Part shown: positions 27,082 through 36,792 of the stretch, one piece after another
How positions within the stretch are numbered: position 1 is the stretch's first letter
Layout of the letters: each line of letters begins with the position of its first letter
Origin: Gilvimarinus chinensis DSM 19667
GTDB taxonomy: Bacteria > Pseudomonadota > Gammaproteobacteria > Pseudomonadales > Cellvibrionaceae
Assembly: GCF_000377745.1 (NCBI RefSeq)
Contig: NZ_KB898708.1
Span: 62,001 to 126,000, forward strand
Direction of reading: 5' to 3'
Length of the DNA: 64,000 nt
Notes under the pieces: generated by a model
Database searches by the model: none
Seen by the model: only the letters and a program-made list of their open reading frames with translations
What the model was told of the DNA's origin: nothing
Translations under genes and position numbers: made by a program

Positions 27082-28035
27082 ATGGCTGGCGTTTTGGATA
27101 GTGTGAATCAAAGAACTCAACTGGTTGGGCAGAACCGGCTGGAGCTTTTACTGTTTCGGCTGGCTGGTCAGCAGCTCTACGGCATTAATGTATTTAAAGT
27201 TAAAGAGGTGCTTCAGTGTCCCAAACTGAATGAAATTCCAGGACGCAGTGGTGTCGTGCGTGGGGTTGCGCACATACGTGGGGGCACTATTCCCATATTG
27301 GACATGAACTTGGCCATTGGTCGGCGGCCCCTGGAAGATATTGAAAACTGTTTTGTCATTATCACCGAATATAACCGTACCTCTCAGGGATTTTTAGTGC
27401 GTGCGGTAGAGCGTATTGTGAATATGAATTGGGGGGATATCCATCCGCCGCCACAGGGAGCCGGGAAAGAGCATTACCTCACAGCGGTAACCGAAGTAGA
27501 GGACAAGTTAGTAGAAATAGTGGATGTCGAAAAGATTCTGGCCGAGGTTTCCCCTATCAGCGAGACAATCAGTGCCGGTGTTGTTGAGGATGGCTTAAGT
27601 GAGCGGGTGGTGAAGAAGCAAGTGTTGATCGTGGACGATTCCACCATCGCCAGAAAGCAGATTCAGCGTGTTGTTGAATCCATGGGCATAGCGACAACCG
27701 TCAAAAAAGATGGGCGGGAGGCGATCGAATACCTTGATTCTTTGCTCGAAGATGGCAAAGACCCTTTAAATGAATTGATTATGATTATCTCTGATATCGA
27801 AATGCCAGAGATGGATGGTTACACCTTTACCGCCGAGGTGCGCGGCAACCCCAAATTAAAAGATATGTTCATTATTCTTCACACCTCACTGAGCGGGGTG
27901 TTTAATGCCGCGATGGTGAAAAAGGTAGGGGCCGATGATTTTCTGGCGAAATTTCACCCTGATGAGCTAGCAAAACGGGTGAATGATCGTGTTCTGGCTA
28001 TTACGGGTGAAGATCTTTTATCAGAAAGTGATTAA
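27082..28035 (+). CDS. cheV: Chemotaxis coupling protein CheV
   Basis: A 317-residue CheW-receiver fusion. The CheW domain (about residues 20-160) couples receptors to CheA. The receiver (about 180-305) has the acidic pair in VLIVDDSTIARKQ, the phospho-acceptor Asp in IISDIEMPEMDGY, and a conserved Lys in DDFLAKFHPDEL. Phosphorylation is thought to adjust receptor-kinase coupling. It precedes cheR by 70 bases, the same pair found beside flgA/flgB in Pseudomonas and Vibrio. A sigma-28 promoter lies upstream, with AAGAGG before the ATG. Confidence 0.95.
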   Translation: MAGVLDSVNQRTQLVGQNRLELLLFRLAGQQLYGINVFKVKEVLQCPKLNEIPGRSGVVRGVAHIRGGTIPILDMNLAIGRRPLEDIENCFVIITEYNRTSQGFLVRAVERIVNMNWGDIHPPPQGAGKEHYLTAVTEVEDKLVEIVDVEKILAEVSPISETISAGVVEDGLSERVVKKQVLIVDDSTIARKQIQRVVESMGIATTVKKDGREAIEYLDSLLEDGKDPLNELIMIISDIEMPEMDGYTFTAEVRGNPKLKDMFIILHTSLSGVFNAAMVKKVGADDFLAKFHPDELAKRVNDRVLAITGEDLLSESD

Positions 28036-28105
28036 AATCAATAGAGTAGGTAGCTTAGTTAATCTAGTTTATCTAGAAGACATCCGGTTTTAGACAGGGT
28101 TTTTT

Positions 28106-28966
28106 ATGTGCAGCCAGTTTAGAGGCTCCGATTCTCAAATGGAGCAGGTGGAGTTTGACCATTTCCGTCAATTTTTACAGGATGCCTGTGGGATAGCGCT
28201 GGGGGAAAACAAACAGTATTTAGTGACCAACCGGGTGCGTCGCTTGCTCGAAGAGCATGGCCTTCACAGTTTCAGCGATTTAATTACAGAGCTCAAGCGC
28301 AGCTCGAACCGCGGTCTGCGAGATCAAGTTATTGATGTAATGACTACCAATGAGACATTCTGGTTTCGAGACACTTACCCGTTTGAGCACCTCAAAAACA
28401 AACTTTTTCCAGAGATGATGGCACCGGCAAATCGTATGTTTGGCCCTGTACGTATATGGTCTGCCGCTTGCTCTTCTGGGCAGGAACCCTACTCATTAAG
28501 TATGGCCGTTGAGGAGTATAAGCGTAAAGCTATGGGCACTTTGGGCAGGCCGGTTCAAATTATAGCAACGGATTTATCATCCATTGTTTTACAGCAGGCA
28601 CGTTTAGGTGAATACGATCGGCTGTCGGTCATGCGAGGGTTGTCGCCAGAGCGTAGGGATATGTTTTTTGATGCAGTTGATGGGAATCGTTGGCGGGTTA
28701 AACCCATTCTGCGGGATAAGGTGGAATTCAGGGCGCTCAATTTGCTTGATTCCTATTCTGCTCTTGGTCGTTTTGATGTGGTTTTTTGCCGTAACGTTCT
28801 CATTTATTTCAACGCCGAGCTGAAAGCCAAAATTCTTCAGAAAATTCACGCCAGCCTTAAGCCGGGTGGAGTGTTGTTCTTAGGGTCTTCTGAAGGGGTG
28901 GGGCAGTTGGGCCATCTGTTCGAGATGGTGCGTTGTGAGCCAGGTATACTCTATCGCGCACTTTGA
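28106..28966 (+). CDS. cheR: Chemoreceptor methyltransferase CheR
   Basis: A 286-residue SAM-dependent methyltransferase that methylates glutamates on chemoreceptors. The N-terminal helical domain (about 15-85) is followed by the catalytic Rossmann domain with MTTNETFWFRD, the SAM-binding IWSAACSSGQEPYSLSM, and FDVVFCRNVLIYF. The ATG at 28106 has an AGGG upstream. An internal ATG at 28139 (MEQVEFDHFRQFLQ) fits the family N-terminus equally well. It is probably the last gene of the cheV unit, with a hairpin downstream. Confidence 0.95.
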   Translation: MCSQFRGSDSQMEQVEFDHFRQFLQDACGIALGENKQYLVTNRVRRLLEEHGLHSFSDLITELKRSSNRGLRDQVIDVMTTNETFWFRDTYPFEHLKNKLFPEMMAPANRMFGPVRIWSAACSSGQEPYSLSMAVEEYKRKAMGTLGRPVQIIATDLSSIVLQQARLGEYDRLSVMRGLSPERRDMFFDAVDGNRWRVKPILRDKVEFRALNLLDSYSALGRFDVVFCRNVLIYFNAELKAKILQKIHASLKPGGVLFLGSSEGVGQLGHLFEMVRCEPGILYRAL

Positions 28967-28994
28967 TTTTCCTTTCTTTTTTGCCTGATCTTCT

Positions 28995-29019
28995 AAGCGG
29001 CAAATGTTTTCCGCTTTTT
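28995..29019 (+). terminator. Probable terminator after cheR
   Basis: AAGCGG and CCGCTT form the stem, with additional AAA/TTT pairing inside, followed by TTTTT. It lies 29 bases after cheR and before the flgB promoter. Confidence 0.7.
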
Positions 29020-29108
29020 CTTGAGCATTCGCTGTACCTCCTGAATTTTATTGGCGCTACTTTTAAATAGTTCAATAAAAACAATAAGATAGGTTTATTT
29101 TTTGTTGC

Positions 29109-29124
29109 TGGCACAGCATGTGCA
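29109..29124 (+). promoter_or_regulatory. Sigma-54 promoter for flgBCDE
   Basis: TGGCAC-AGCAT-GTGCA, with GG at 29110-29111 and GC at 29122-29123, the exact 12-base offset. It lies 39 bases before flgB and differs from consensus at one position of the -12 box. Confidence 0.85.
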
Positions 29125-29162
29125 ATAGGTTTGTCAGAACTTATTTTTGTACAGGTGCGGCA

Positions 29163-29564
29163 ATGGCAATTTCATTTCAGCAGGCCTTAGGGATCCACGA
29201 ACCGGCATTAGCCCTCAGAGCGCGTCGCGCTGAAGTGTTGGCAAATAATTTAGCCAATGCCGATACCCCCGGATTTAAGGCCCGTGATTTCGACTTTAAC
29301 TCGGTATTGGCCGAGCATACGGGTAGCGCTCGTAGTGTGTCCATGGCGAAAACTGCTCAAGGCCACCTTCAGGTAACGAATGGCTCACCGTCATCGCAGC
29401 ACCTCATGTATCGCACCCCACAACAGCCATCCATTGACGGTAATAGCGTCGAAGATCAGGTCGAGCACGCCGAGTTTATGAAAAACGCATTGGATTTTCA
29501 GGCCAGCTTTATGATGTTGAACAAAAAATTCAAAGGGCTAAGCAAAGCCCTCACCGGCCAATAA
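29163..29564 (+). CDS. flgB: Flagellar proximal rod protein FlgB
   Basis: A 133-residue rod subunit in the periplasmic drive shaft. The conserved N-terminus AISFQQALGIHEPALALRARR leads into NNLANADTPGFKARDFDF, the rod/hook-family signature. The C-terminus contains the paired heptad region MKNALDFQASFMMLN. I chose the ATG at 29163, which begins the family N-terminus; an upstream frame would add 15 residues before it. It is first in the flgBCDE operon behind a sigma-54 promoter. Confidence 0.95.
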   Translation: MAISFQQALGIHEPALALRARRAEVLANNLANADTPGFKARDFDFNSVLAEHTGSARSVSMAKTAQGHLQVTNGSPSSQHLMYRTPQQPSIDGNSVEDQVEHAEFMKNALDFQASFMMLNKKFKGLSKALTGQ

Positions 29565-29576
29565 CAGGAGCTTCTT

Positions 29577-30017
29577 ATGTCACTCGCTAATATTTTTGAT
29601 GTGGCCGGCACCGGCATGAATGCACAGAGCCTACGACTAAACACGACGGCCAGTAATCTTGCTAATGCGCAGTCTGCGGCCTCAAGTGCCGGAGAGGTAT
29701 ATCGCTCACGCCAACCAGTGTTTGCCGCCTTGGCTCGCGATGCAATGAGCGAAGGGCTTGCGATAGACGGGGCTGACCAGCGCGCCAGCGCTGGTGTGCA
29801 GGTAATGGGCATCGTTGAAAGTGATGCGCCTTATGAGCAGCGCTACGAACCCAATCACCCTTTGGCGGATGAAGACGGCTATGTGTTCTACCCCAACGTC
29901 AATGTGGTGGAAGAAATGACCAATATGATTTCAGCCTCGCGCTCGTTCCAAGTGAACGTAGAGGTAATGAACGCCGCACGGCAAATGGCGCAACGCGTTC
30001 TGACCATGGGGCAGTGA
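29577..30017 (+). CDS. flgC: Flagellar proximal rod protein FlgC
   Basis: A 146-residue rod subunit. MSLANIFDVAGTGMNAQSLRLNTTASNLANAQS is replaced here as the family N-terminal helix in shorter form: ANIFDVAGTGMNAQ followed by TASNLANAQSA. The C-terminal helix contains MTNMISASRSFQVNVEVMN. AGGAG lies 8 bases before the ATG, and 12 bases separate it from flgB. The size is normal. Confidence 0.95.
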   Translation: MSLANIFDVAGTGMNAQSLRLNTTASNLANAQSAASSAGEVYRSRQPVFAALARDAMSEGLAIDGADQRASAGVQVMGIVESDAPYEQRYEPNHPLADEDGYVFYPNVNVVEEMTNMISASRSFQVNVEVMNAARQMAQRVLTMGQ

Positions 30018-30027
30018 GGGCAGGTAA

Positions 30028-30744
30028 ATGACCACAGTCAATAATGAAGGCAGTGCAGCGGCTAATATTCTTAGCAACTTGAGCATCAAAGAAAAAGAGC
30101 CCGAAACGAAAACAAATGAGTTGGGGCAGTCCGCATTTCTGGAGCTGATGATTACCCAGATGAATAATCAGGATCCTTTGAGTCCTCAAGAAAATACGGA
30201 GTTTATTGCTCAGTTAGCGCAATTTAGCTCTGTGGAAGGCTTAGAGAAGTTGAACAGCCAGTTCGAGACCTTCAGCGGCAGCTTTATGTCTAACCAGGCC
30301 TTGCAGGCTTCAAGCTTGGTGGGTACGTCGGTCTCTGTGCCGACCGATACCACTCAATTAATGCCGGGCGGTATCGTAGCGGGTTCGGTGGATCTGGAGC
30401 AATCCACTTCCGATATGCGGATCAGCATCTACGACGAAGGTGGTTCACTGATGGGGCAGGTACCTTTGGGGTCGCAACCATCCGGTGAGCTGGTCTTTCG
30501 TTGGGACGGCCAATACATGGAAGTTAACGGCGAACTTCTGGATTGGAGTATGGGGGAAGAACCTGTTGCGGCAGGGGATTACCGCTTTGAAGTTAACGCA
30601 AATGTGGATGGCCAAACAGAACAACTGGCTACGTCATTAAGTGCCAATGTCAACAGTGTCACTCTTGGTACTAACGGTGAAATTATTCTCAATCTGGCTG
30701 GTGTCGGTGCCGTTGATATCGGTCAGGTAACGCAATTTAACTAA
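30028..30744 (+). CDS. flgD: Hook cap protein FlgD
   Basis: A 238-residue scaffold that caps the growing hook and is discarded later. The N-terminal export and interaction region contains FLELMITQMNNQDPLSP and IAQLAQFSSVEGLEKLN, both typical. The C-terminal half has the beta-sandwich FlgD repeat (LMGQVPLGSQPSGELVFRW). It lies 10 bases after flgC within the same operon, and its length is close to the pseudomonad homologue. Confidence 0.94.
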   Translation: MTTVNNEGSAAANILSNLSIKEKEPETKTNELGQSAFLELMITQMNNQDPLSPQENTEFIAQLAQFSSVEGLEKLNSQFETFSGSFMSNQALQASSLVGTSVSVPTDTTQLMPGGIVAGSVDLEQSTSDMRISIYDEGGSLMGQVPLGSQPSGELVFRWDGQYMEVNGELLDWSMGEEPVAAGDYRFEVNANVDGQTEQLATSLSANVNSVTLGTNGEIILNLAGVGAVDIGQVTQFN

Positions 30745-30785
30745 AACAACCTGTGGTGTGTTCCTAATTCAGGAGAAGCAAAACC

Positions 30786-33158
30786 ATGTCATTTAATACA
30801 GCGCTAAGCGGCATTCGTGCCGCCAATACAGACTTAGAGGTCACGGGCAATAATATTGCGAACGCTAGTACCACGGGGTTTAAAACTTCCCGAGTTGAAT
30901 TTGGCGATGTTTATGCGAGTTCGCTGCTCGGCAGTTCGTCCAATACTCCGGGTGCAGGGGTTACTGTTCAGAATATTCGTCAACAGTTCAGTCAGGGTAA
31001 TCTGAATTTTACCAACAATCAGCTGGATTTGGCGGTAAATGGCGGCGGCTTTTTTGTGGTTGATAACGCAGGTGACCAGCTTTATACCCGTGCGGGTGCG
31101 TTTGGTCTCGACCAAAATGGTTATGTGGTAACCAATACCGGGTATAACTTACAAGGTTATGCCGCTGACGCTGATGGTAATATCAGTGGCATTCTGAGCG
31201 ACCTTCAGGTTGATGTAAGCACTCAGGCGCCACGTCAAACCACAGGCGTTGAGGCTTCATTTAACTTAAATGCCAATCAGCAGGTGCTGGAGTCAATAGG
31301 TTTATCGTTTGATACCGATGGCCCCGCGATTGGTGTGTCTCAGCTCGGTTTGAGAGATGATAAAACCACGTCGTTCCCGGTGGCTGATACGACAAGTTTT
31401 ACTTATCCAGTGACTTTTGGTGCTACGGATACTTTTGATATAACGCTCGCAGATTCTGTACCTTCGTCCACGAATGGAACCGTAACAGTAAATCTTGATG
31501 GGCAAACAGTAGATAACGATCAAGAGTTAGTCGACGCCATTAATAATGCTATTTTTTCAAGTGGCTCGGTCAATGTTCAGGCGGTACTCAACGGTACAAA
31601 CATAGAGATTCAAGATATATCGGAAGGGGTTGCAAGTACGGTCACCGTTGCCAGTAGCAGTGGCAGTTTCAGCTCTGGTGATTCTTCGACAGGCGGTGTG
31701 CCGGGGCAGCCGGCCGCCGATAACGGGTATCTGTCACAGCAGTTAGAAATTACAGGTCCAGATGGGGCTACCGTTACATTTACATCAGAGGAGGGGGCCT
31801 CGGCTGCACAAATTGCATCAGAGCTAAATGCGTTGCCAGGTGTGACTGCAACGGCTACGACTCAGGCGGTAGTGCAACAAACGGGCTTTAATAATGCTAA
31901 TGGCAACCTACAACTTAACGGGGTTGAGCTAAGCTCTCAAACGTTGGCTGAACTTGCTAACGAGATTAATGAGCTTTCAACGTCCACTTTGCCAGGCGTA
32001 ACTGCTGAGGTAAATACCGCAGGAAATCTGGTTTTAACCTCGTCGGTAGGAACCGACCTGAAATTCAGTTTTAATTACGACTTTGTGGCTCCTGCCGCCG
32101 AAAGCATAACGGTAGAGGGGAGTGATGGGGCTGGTTCATCTCAAACACTATCTGCCCCCGTTGCCCCTGATTTCGATGAGCAAACCATCGTGGTGGGCGG
32201 CCAGATATCCGTGTTGATGGATGGCGGATACGAAATTACCGGTAGCACTCCGGCTATTGGCAACCTGTTTTCACCGTTTGCCCCCAGCTCATTTACCGAG
32301 GTGCCGGTGAACCAGTTTGATCCGAATGATCAGGCCACCTACAACCACGCCACCTCCAATACAATCTTTGACAGCATGGGTAACCCCCATGTGATGACGC
32401 AGTACTTTGTAAAACAACCTTATGATCCAGCCGATGCCAGTACATCCCCTAATCACTGGGTGATGTACGTGCAGGTTGATGGCCAGGAGGTTGGCGACCC
32501 TGATCCAACCCTGCCGCCGCCAGAAAATACCTTGCCAACACGGGCCTCGTTTAACGTCCATTTCAATCAGGACGGTTCGCTGAACGAATCCTTGACCGAC
32601 AGTATGTTGATTTCAAACTGGACGCCGGTGGACGAAGAGGGTAATGAAGTCGGTGCTTTTGGCCCGCTGAATGTATTGCAGGGGGGAACCATTCCTGTCG
32701 CCGAGCCCCCTGCAAGCTCTAACTTTGTCATTGATCTTACAGGTTCAACTCAGTTCGGTGCCGAGTTTGCGGTAGAGCAGTTGGATCAGAACGGCTATAC
32801 CACCGGCCGGTTGTCTGGCTTGGATGTGAGTGATTCGGGTGTTATCTTTGCGCGATTCACTAACGGCGAAGCGCAGGTGCTGGGCCAGGTCGCGCTGGCG
32901 AACTTCAACAATGTTGAAGCGCTTAAGCCAGTAGGCGATACCATGTGGGCGCAAAGTGCCGATACCGGTGAGGCCATTATCGGTACACCGGGTTCGGCCT
33001 CACTGGGAAGCATTAACTCCGGTGCGCTGGAAGAATCCAATGTCGATTTGTCCTCGCAGCTGGTGAACCTGATCATTGCTCAGCGCAACTTCCAGGCGAG
33101 TGCAAAAACCATCGAAACAGCCAACCAAACGACCCAGACAATTATTAACCTGCGGTAA
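30786..33158 (+). CDS. flgE: Flagellar hook protein FlgE, enlarged
   Basis: A 790-residue hook subunit, far longer than E. coli FlgE (about 400) or P. aeruginosa FlgE (about 460). The ends are canonical: MSFNTALSGIRAANTDLEVT, NNIANASTTGFK and, at the C-terminus, LVNLIIAQRNFQASAKTIE. Extra sequence fills residues about 170-490 and is Thr/Ser/Val-rich and acidic, with no lysine-rich or low-complexity repeats. Residues about 318-491 contain a Flagellin-IN-like motif (LQLNGVELSSQTLAELANEI) and VVGGQISVLMDGG. They resemble a segment of FlgK in this window. CAGGAG precedes the ATG. Confidence 0.95.
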   Translation: MSFNTALSGIRAANTDLEVTGNNIANASTTGFKTSRVEFGDVYASSLLGSSSNTPGAGVTVQNIRQQFSQGNLNFTNNQLDLAVNGGGFFVVDNAGDQLYTRAGAFGLDQNGYVVTNTGYNLQGYAADADGNISGILSDLQVDVSTQAPRQTTGVEASFNLNANQQVLESIGLSFDTDGPAIGVSQLGLRDDKTTSFPVADTTSFTYPVTFGATDTFDITLADSVPSSTNGTVTVNLDGQTVDNDQELVDAINNAIFSSGSVNVQAVLNGTNIEIQDISEGVASTVTVASSSGSFSSGDSSTGGVPGQPAADNGYLSQQLEITGPDGATVTFTSEEGASAAQIASELNALPGVTATATTQAVVQQTGFNNANGNLQLNGVELSSQTLAELANEINELSTSTLPGVTAEVNTAGNLVLTSSVGTDLKFSFNYDFVAPAAESITVEGSDGAGSSQTLSAPVAPDFDEQTIVVGGQISVLMDGGYEITGSTPAIGNLFSPFAPSSFTEVPVNQFDPNDQATYNHATSNTIFDSMGNPHVMTQYFVKQPYDPADASTSPNHWVMYVQVDGQEVGDPDPTLPPPENTLPTRASFNVHFNQDGSLNESLTDSMLISNWTPVDEEGNEVGAFGPLNVLQGGTIPVAEPPASSNFVIDLTGSTQFGAEFAVEQLDQNGYTTGRLSGLDVSDSGVIFARFTNGEAQVLGQVALANFNNVEALKPVGDTMWAQSADTGEAIIGTPGSASLGSINSGALEESNVDLSSQLVNLIIAQRNFQASAKTIETANQTTQTIINLR

Positions 33159-33167
33159 TGTTTATAA

Positions 33168-33198
33168 AGCGGCAATAGGGCGGAAGCCCTTTGCCGCT
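33168..33198 (+). terminator. Long hairpin with GGAA loop after flgE
   Basis: AGCGGCAA and TTGCCGCT form the outer stem; AGGGC and GCCCT form the inner stem around a GGAA tetraloop, with one bulged T. Only a weak T-rich tract follows (CTTCTACTTTTG). It ends just before the region that carries the flgF sigma-54 promoter, so it may terminate or protect the flgBCDE mRNA. Confidence 0.65.
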
Positions 33199-33335
33199 GC
33201 TTCTACTTTTGCGTTTATTTCCCTTTCTCTCGGTGGGCCATTGCGCCATGCGGGGCAAATCTTCTTCTCAGTTTTTTCTCTGTAAGTCTTTGAATTACCT
33301 GAATTAAAAATAATTGTTCACGCATCTTTTGCCGC

Positions 33336-33351
33336 TGGCATAGGGTTTGCT
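33336..33351 (+). promoter_or_regulatory. Sigma-54 promoter for flgF onward
   Basis: TGGCAT-AGGGT-TTGCT with the GG and GC doublets 12 bases apart (33337, 33349), a near-perfect match. It lies 60 bases before flgF in the 252-base gap after flgE and should drive flgFGHIJKL. Confidence 0.92.
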
Positions 33352-33410
33352 GTAGTGGGGTTAGAACAACCTTTTACAGCAAAAGCGACAAAAAACCAGC
33401 GGAGTCAACC

Positions 33411-34154
33411 ATGGACAAAGCGCTCTACATTGCCATGACCGGGGCCAAGCACAACATGAAAGCCCAGGCTAATCACGCCAACAATATGGCCAATGTAAAC
33501 ACCACAGGCTTTCGTGCCGACTTTGCTCAGGCGCGCTCGATGTCAGTGTATTACGGCGATGGCCACCCCACCCGTGCCTACGCATTGAGTGAATCCCCCG
33601 CAACGGATTTTGACCATGGACCGATACAGCAAACCGGTCGAGATTTGGATGTTGCTATCAATGGCGATGGCTTTTTAGCCGTGCAAAGTCCCGACGGTGG
33701 TGAGGCCTATACCCGCGCGGGTGATTTACAGCTGGATGCCAATGGCTTACTGCGTACCGGAAATGGTTTGCTGGTGATGGGAAATAACGGCCCGATTGCG
33801 CTGCCGCCTATCGAAAAAGTCGCTATCGGAGATGACGGCACGATTTCCATTGTGGCGCAGGGCGAAGGGCCTGAAACCCTGGTTGAAGTTGATCGTTTAA
33901 AACTGGTGAACCCGGACCCAGCGCAAATGGAAAAATCCGCTGACGGTTTATTTCGCCATACCGACATCCCGGTGTTGGTTGCGGACGCGGATGTGCAGGT
34001 CATCAGCGGCGCTGTTGAAGGCAGCAATGTAAACGCGGTGGAAGCGTTTACCGAAATTTTAAGTTTGTCCCGTCAGTACGAGCTTCAGGTAAAGCTGATG
34101 AAGACAGTCCAAGAACAATCTGAAAGTTCAGCGCGCTTGCTGCAAGTGTCCTAA
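33411..34154 (+). CDS. flgF: Flagellar proximal rod protein FlgF
   Basis: A 247-residue rod subunit. MDKALYIAMTGAKHNMKAQA and NNMANVNTTGFRADFAQARS are the family N-terminus. The core contains LDVAINGDGFLAVQSPDGGEAYTRAGD. The C-terminus SNVNAVEAFTEILSLSRQYELQVKLMK carries the coiled-coil heptads. GGAG lies 8 bases before the ATG. It starts the second hook-basal-body transcript. Confidence 0.96.
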   Translation: MDKALYIAMTGAKHNMKAQANHANNMANVNTTGFRADFAQARSMSVYYGDGHPTRAYALSESPATDFDHGPIQQTGRDLDVAINGDGFLAVQSPDGGEAYTRAGDLQLDANGLLRTGNGLLVMGNNGPIALPPIEKVAIGDDGTISIVAQGEGPETLVEVDRLKLVNPDPAQMEKSADGLFRHTDIPVLVADADVQVISGAVEGSNVNAVEAFTEILSLSRQYELQVKLMKTVQEQSESSARLLQVS

Positions 34155-34194
34155 GCGCCAAACGAATAACTCGGTACAGAACGAGGTTTACACC

Positions 34195-34980
34195 ATGCAC
34201 GCAGCACTTTATGTCAGTAAAACAGGCTTAACGGCGCAAGACAAACAGTTGACCACCATCTCCAATAACCTGGCGAATGTGGGCACTGTGGGGTTTAAGC
34301 GCGACCGAGTCACCTTTGAAGATCTGCTGTATCAAACTCAGCGTCAGCCGGGTGCGCAGGCGAATCAGGATAACCAGTTACCCTCAGGTTTACAGCTTGG
34401 TACCGGGGTAAGAGTAGTGGGTACTCAAAAGCAATTTACCGAGGGCAGTTTGCAAGTTACGGATCAAGCGCTCGATGTGGCGATTAACGGTCGTGGCTTT
34501 TTACAAGTGCTAAGACCCGACGGCACCATTGCGTACACCCGCAATGGACAGCTGCAAATAAACGGCGAAGGTCAGTTGGTGAATGCCGATGGCTTGCTGT
34601 TAGATCCTGCGATTAATGTGCCGGAAAACACCAGCAAAATCACCATCAGTAATGACGGCGTCGTCAGTGCTTTTATTGAGGGTGAAGTTGAGCCCCAGCA
34701 GTTGGGCGATATCCTGTTGGCCGATTTTGTTAACCCAGCGGGTTTGCAGGCGATTGGTGGCAACTTGTTTTTAGAAAGTGTTGCCAGCGGTAACCCGTTG
34801 ATCGGTGCGCCGGCCGAAAATGGCATGGGCAGTATTCAGCAGGGCATGCTGGAAAACTCCAACGTTGAGATTGTGCAGGAAATGGTGGATATGATTACCA
34901 CCCAGCGCGCTTATGAATTGAACTCAAAGGTGGTGTCTACCGCAGATCAAATGCTGCAATACATCACGCAAACGCTTTAA
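34195..34980 (+). CDS. flgG: Flagellar distal rod protein FlgG
   Basis: A 261-residue distal rod subunit, the length usual for the family. The N-terminus MHAALYVSKTGLTAQDKQLT, NNLANVGTVGFKRDRVTFED and the FlgG-specific stretch QKQFTEGSLQVTDQALDVA are present. The C-terminus SNVEIVQEMVDMITTQRAYELNSK is canonical. Bushing rings FlgH and FlgI, encoded next, surround this rod. Confidence 0.97.
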   Translation: MHAALYVSKTGLTAQDKQLTTISNNLANVGTVGFKRDRVTFEDLLYQTQRQPGAQANQDNQLPSGLQLGTGVRVVGTQKQFTEGSLQVTDQALDVAINGRGFLQVLRPDGTIAYTRNGQLQINGEGQLVNADGLLLDPAINVPENTSKITISNDGVVSAFIEGEVEPQQLGDILLADFVNPAGLQAIGGNLFLESVASGNPLIGAPAENGMGSIQQGMLENSNVEIVQEMVDMITTQRAYELNSKVVSTADQMLQYITQTL

Positions 34981-34996
34981 AGTTTGAGGCTTAGCC

Positions 34997-35683
34997 ATGT
35001 TTGAGCGAACAATAACCCGGTTCAGTATGATCGTTGCAGCGCTGCTTATCTCGGCCTGTGCCACTGGCCCACGGCCTACACCGGGTGATCCGTACTACGC
35101 GCCCACGGTTTCGTCTCAGGCGAAAGAGCCTACGAGCACCAACGGCTCTCTGTACCAGCCCACTCAGGGTATGAGTTTGTTCACCGATACCAAAGCACGC
35201 AATGTGGGCGACATCATTACCATTATGTTGAGTGAACGTACGGTATCCAGCAAAAGCTCTGGCGTAAACGTCAGTAAAGAGAGTTCTACCAGCCTGCCCG
35301 CTGGTACCATCTTCGGTATGACTCCCACGCTGAATGGCTCACCTTTCGATACCAATATTAATCAGGACCGCGATTTTGCCGGTGATGCCGGTGCCGATCA
35401 AAGCAATAGTTTAACCGGCAGTATCGCTGTGACAGTGGCGGATGTTCTGCCCAACGGCAACCTCATAGTGCGTGGCGAAAAATGGATGACTCTTAATCGC
35501 GGCGATGAGTTTATTCGCATCAGCGGCATACTGCGCCCTGAAGATATTTCGCCACAAAACACCGTTTCTTCAACGCGCCTCGCCAATGCTCAAATTTCTT
35601 ACAGTGGCACCGGTGAGCTGGCTAACTCACAAAATATGGGTTGGTTGTCTAAGTTCTTTAACAGCGGTTACTGGCCTTTCTAG
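34997..35683 (+). CDS. flgH: Flagellar L-ring lipoprotein FlgH
   Basis: A 228-residue outer-membrane lipoprotein forming the L ring around the rod. The signal peptide ends in lipobox ISAC with Cys21 acylated. Family motifs include [20 protein letters not shown] and [25 protein letters not shown]. The C-terminus ends [15 protein letters not shown], as FlgH proteins do. It lies 16 bases after flgG with GAGG before the ATG. Confidence 0.97.
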   Translation: MFERTITRFSMIVAALLISACATGPRPTPGDPYYAPTVSSQAKEPTSTNGSLYQPTQGMSLFTDTKARNVGDIITIMLSERTVSSKSSGVNVSKESSTSLPAGTIFGMTPTLNGSPFDTNINQDRDFAGDAGADQSNSLTGSIAVTVADVLPNGNLIVRGEKWMTLNRGDEFIRISGILRPEDISPQNTVSSTRLANAQISYSGTGELANSQNMGWLSKFFNSGYWPF

Positions 35684-35691
35684 GAAATACA

Positions 35692-36792
35692 ATGAAAACA
35701 TTAATTGCGATTTTCTGTGTGTGTTTACTGCCGTTAAGTGCCACTGCTGAGCGCATTAAAGACATTGCCTCCGTTGCCGGGGTGCGAAGCAACCAGCTGA
35801 TTGGCTATGGCTTGGTGGTCGGTTTGGACGGCACGGGCGATCAAACCACACAGAGTCCTTTCACGACTCAGTCGTTTAACAATATGTTGAAGCAGTTCGG
35901 TATTACCATTCCCGAGGGTACCCGAATGCAAATGAAAAACGTGGCAGCCGTAATGATTCAAGCGGATTTGCCGCCGTTTTCTAAGCCTGGCCAAAAGCTG
36001 GACGTGACGGTATCTTCTATCAGTAACGCGAAAAGCCTACGCGGCGGCAGCTTGTTGATGTCGGAGTTAAAGGGCGTTGATGGCAATACTTACGCGATTG
36101 CCCAGGGCAGTTTAGTCGTGGGTGGTTTTGGTGCTGAAGGTGCGGATGGCTCCAGTATTACCGTAAATGTTCCGAGTGTTGGGCGCATTCCTGGCGGTGC
36201 GCTGGTGGAGCGCGTTGTGCCAAATAACTTTGCTGCGGGCCAGCCCATTGTATTTAATTTACATCAGCCAGATTTTACCACCGCTAATCGTCTTGCTCGC
36301 GCCGTTAACGACATGCTTGGCCCCGAAGTCGCTAAACCCATGGATGCGGTGTCGGTACGAGTCAATGCCCCGGTGGACCCTGCGCAGCGCGTGGACTTTC
36401 TCGCCTTATTAGAAAACATCGAGGTCACACCCGGTGAAGAACCTGCCCGCGTAGTGATCAACTCACGCACCGGTACCATCGTCGTGGGGCAACATGTTCG
36501 GGTTTCTCCGGTTGCCATTACTCATGGGCGATTAACCGTATCCATTTCGGAAGATTACGAGGTCAGCCAGCCTGGGCCGTTCACCCGCGGCGCGGATACG
36601 GTGGTTACGCCTAACTCGGCCGTAGACATCGAAGAAGAAGTGAATCCTATGTTTAAGTTTGCGCCGGGCGCGACCTTAGAAGACATTGTAAAAAGCGTAA
36701 ATAACGTCGGCGCATCGCCTGCTGATTTAATGGCAATACTCGAAGCGCTAAAACAATCCGGTGCGTTAAAAGCGGACTTGATGGTGATTTAA
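35692..36792 (+). CDS. flgI: Flagellar P-ring protein FlgI
   Basis: A 366-residue periplasmic protein that assembles the peptidoglycan-layer ring with help from FlgA. The signal peptide is [19 protein letters not shown]. The mature N-terminus [26 protein letters not shown], then GTGDQT, is family-typical. [17 protein letters not shown] and the C-terminal [20 protein letters not shown] are also characteristic. Its stop overlaps the flgJ start by one base (TAATG). Confidence 0.97.
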   Translation: MKTLIAIFCVCLLPLSATAERIKDIASVAGVRSNQLIGYGLVVGLDGTGDQTTQSPFTTQSFNNMLKQFGITIPEGTRMQMKNVAAVMIQADLPPFSKPGQKLDVTVSSISNAKSLRGGSLLMSELKGVDGNTYAIAQGSLVVGGFGAEGADGSSITVNVPSVGRIPGGALVERVVPNNFAAGQPIVFNLHQPDFTTANRLARAVNDMLGPEVAKPMDAVSVRVNAPVDPAQRVDFLALLENIEVTPGEEPARVVINSRTGTIVVGQHVRVSPVAITHGRLTVSISEDYEVSQPGPFTRGADTVVTPNSAVDIEEEVNPMFKFAPGATLEDIVKSVNNVGASPADLMAILEALKQSGALKADLMVI

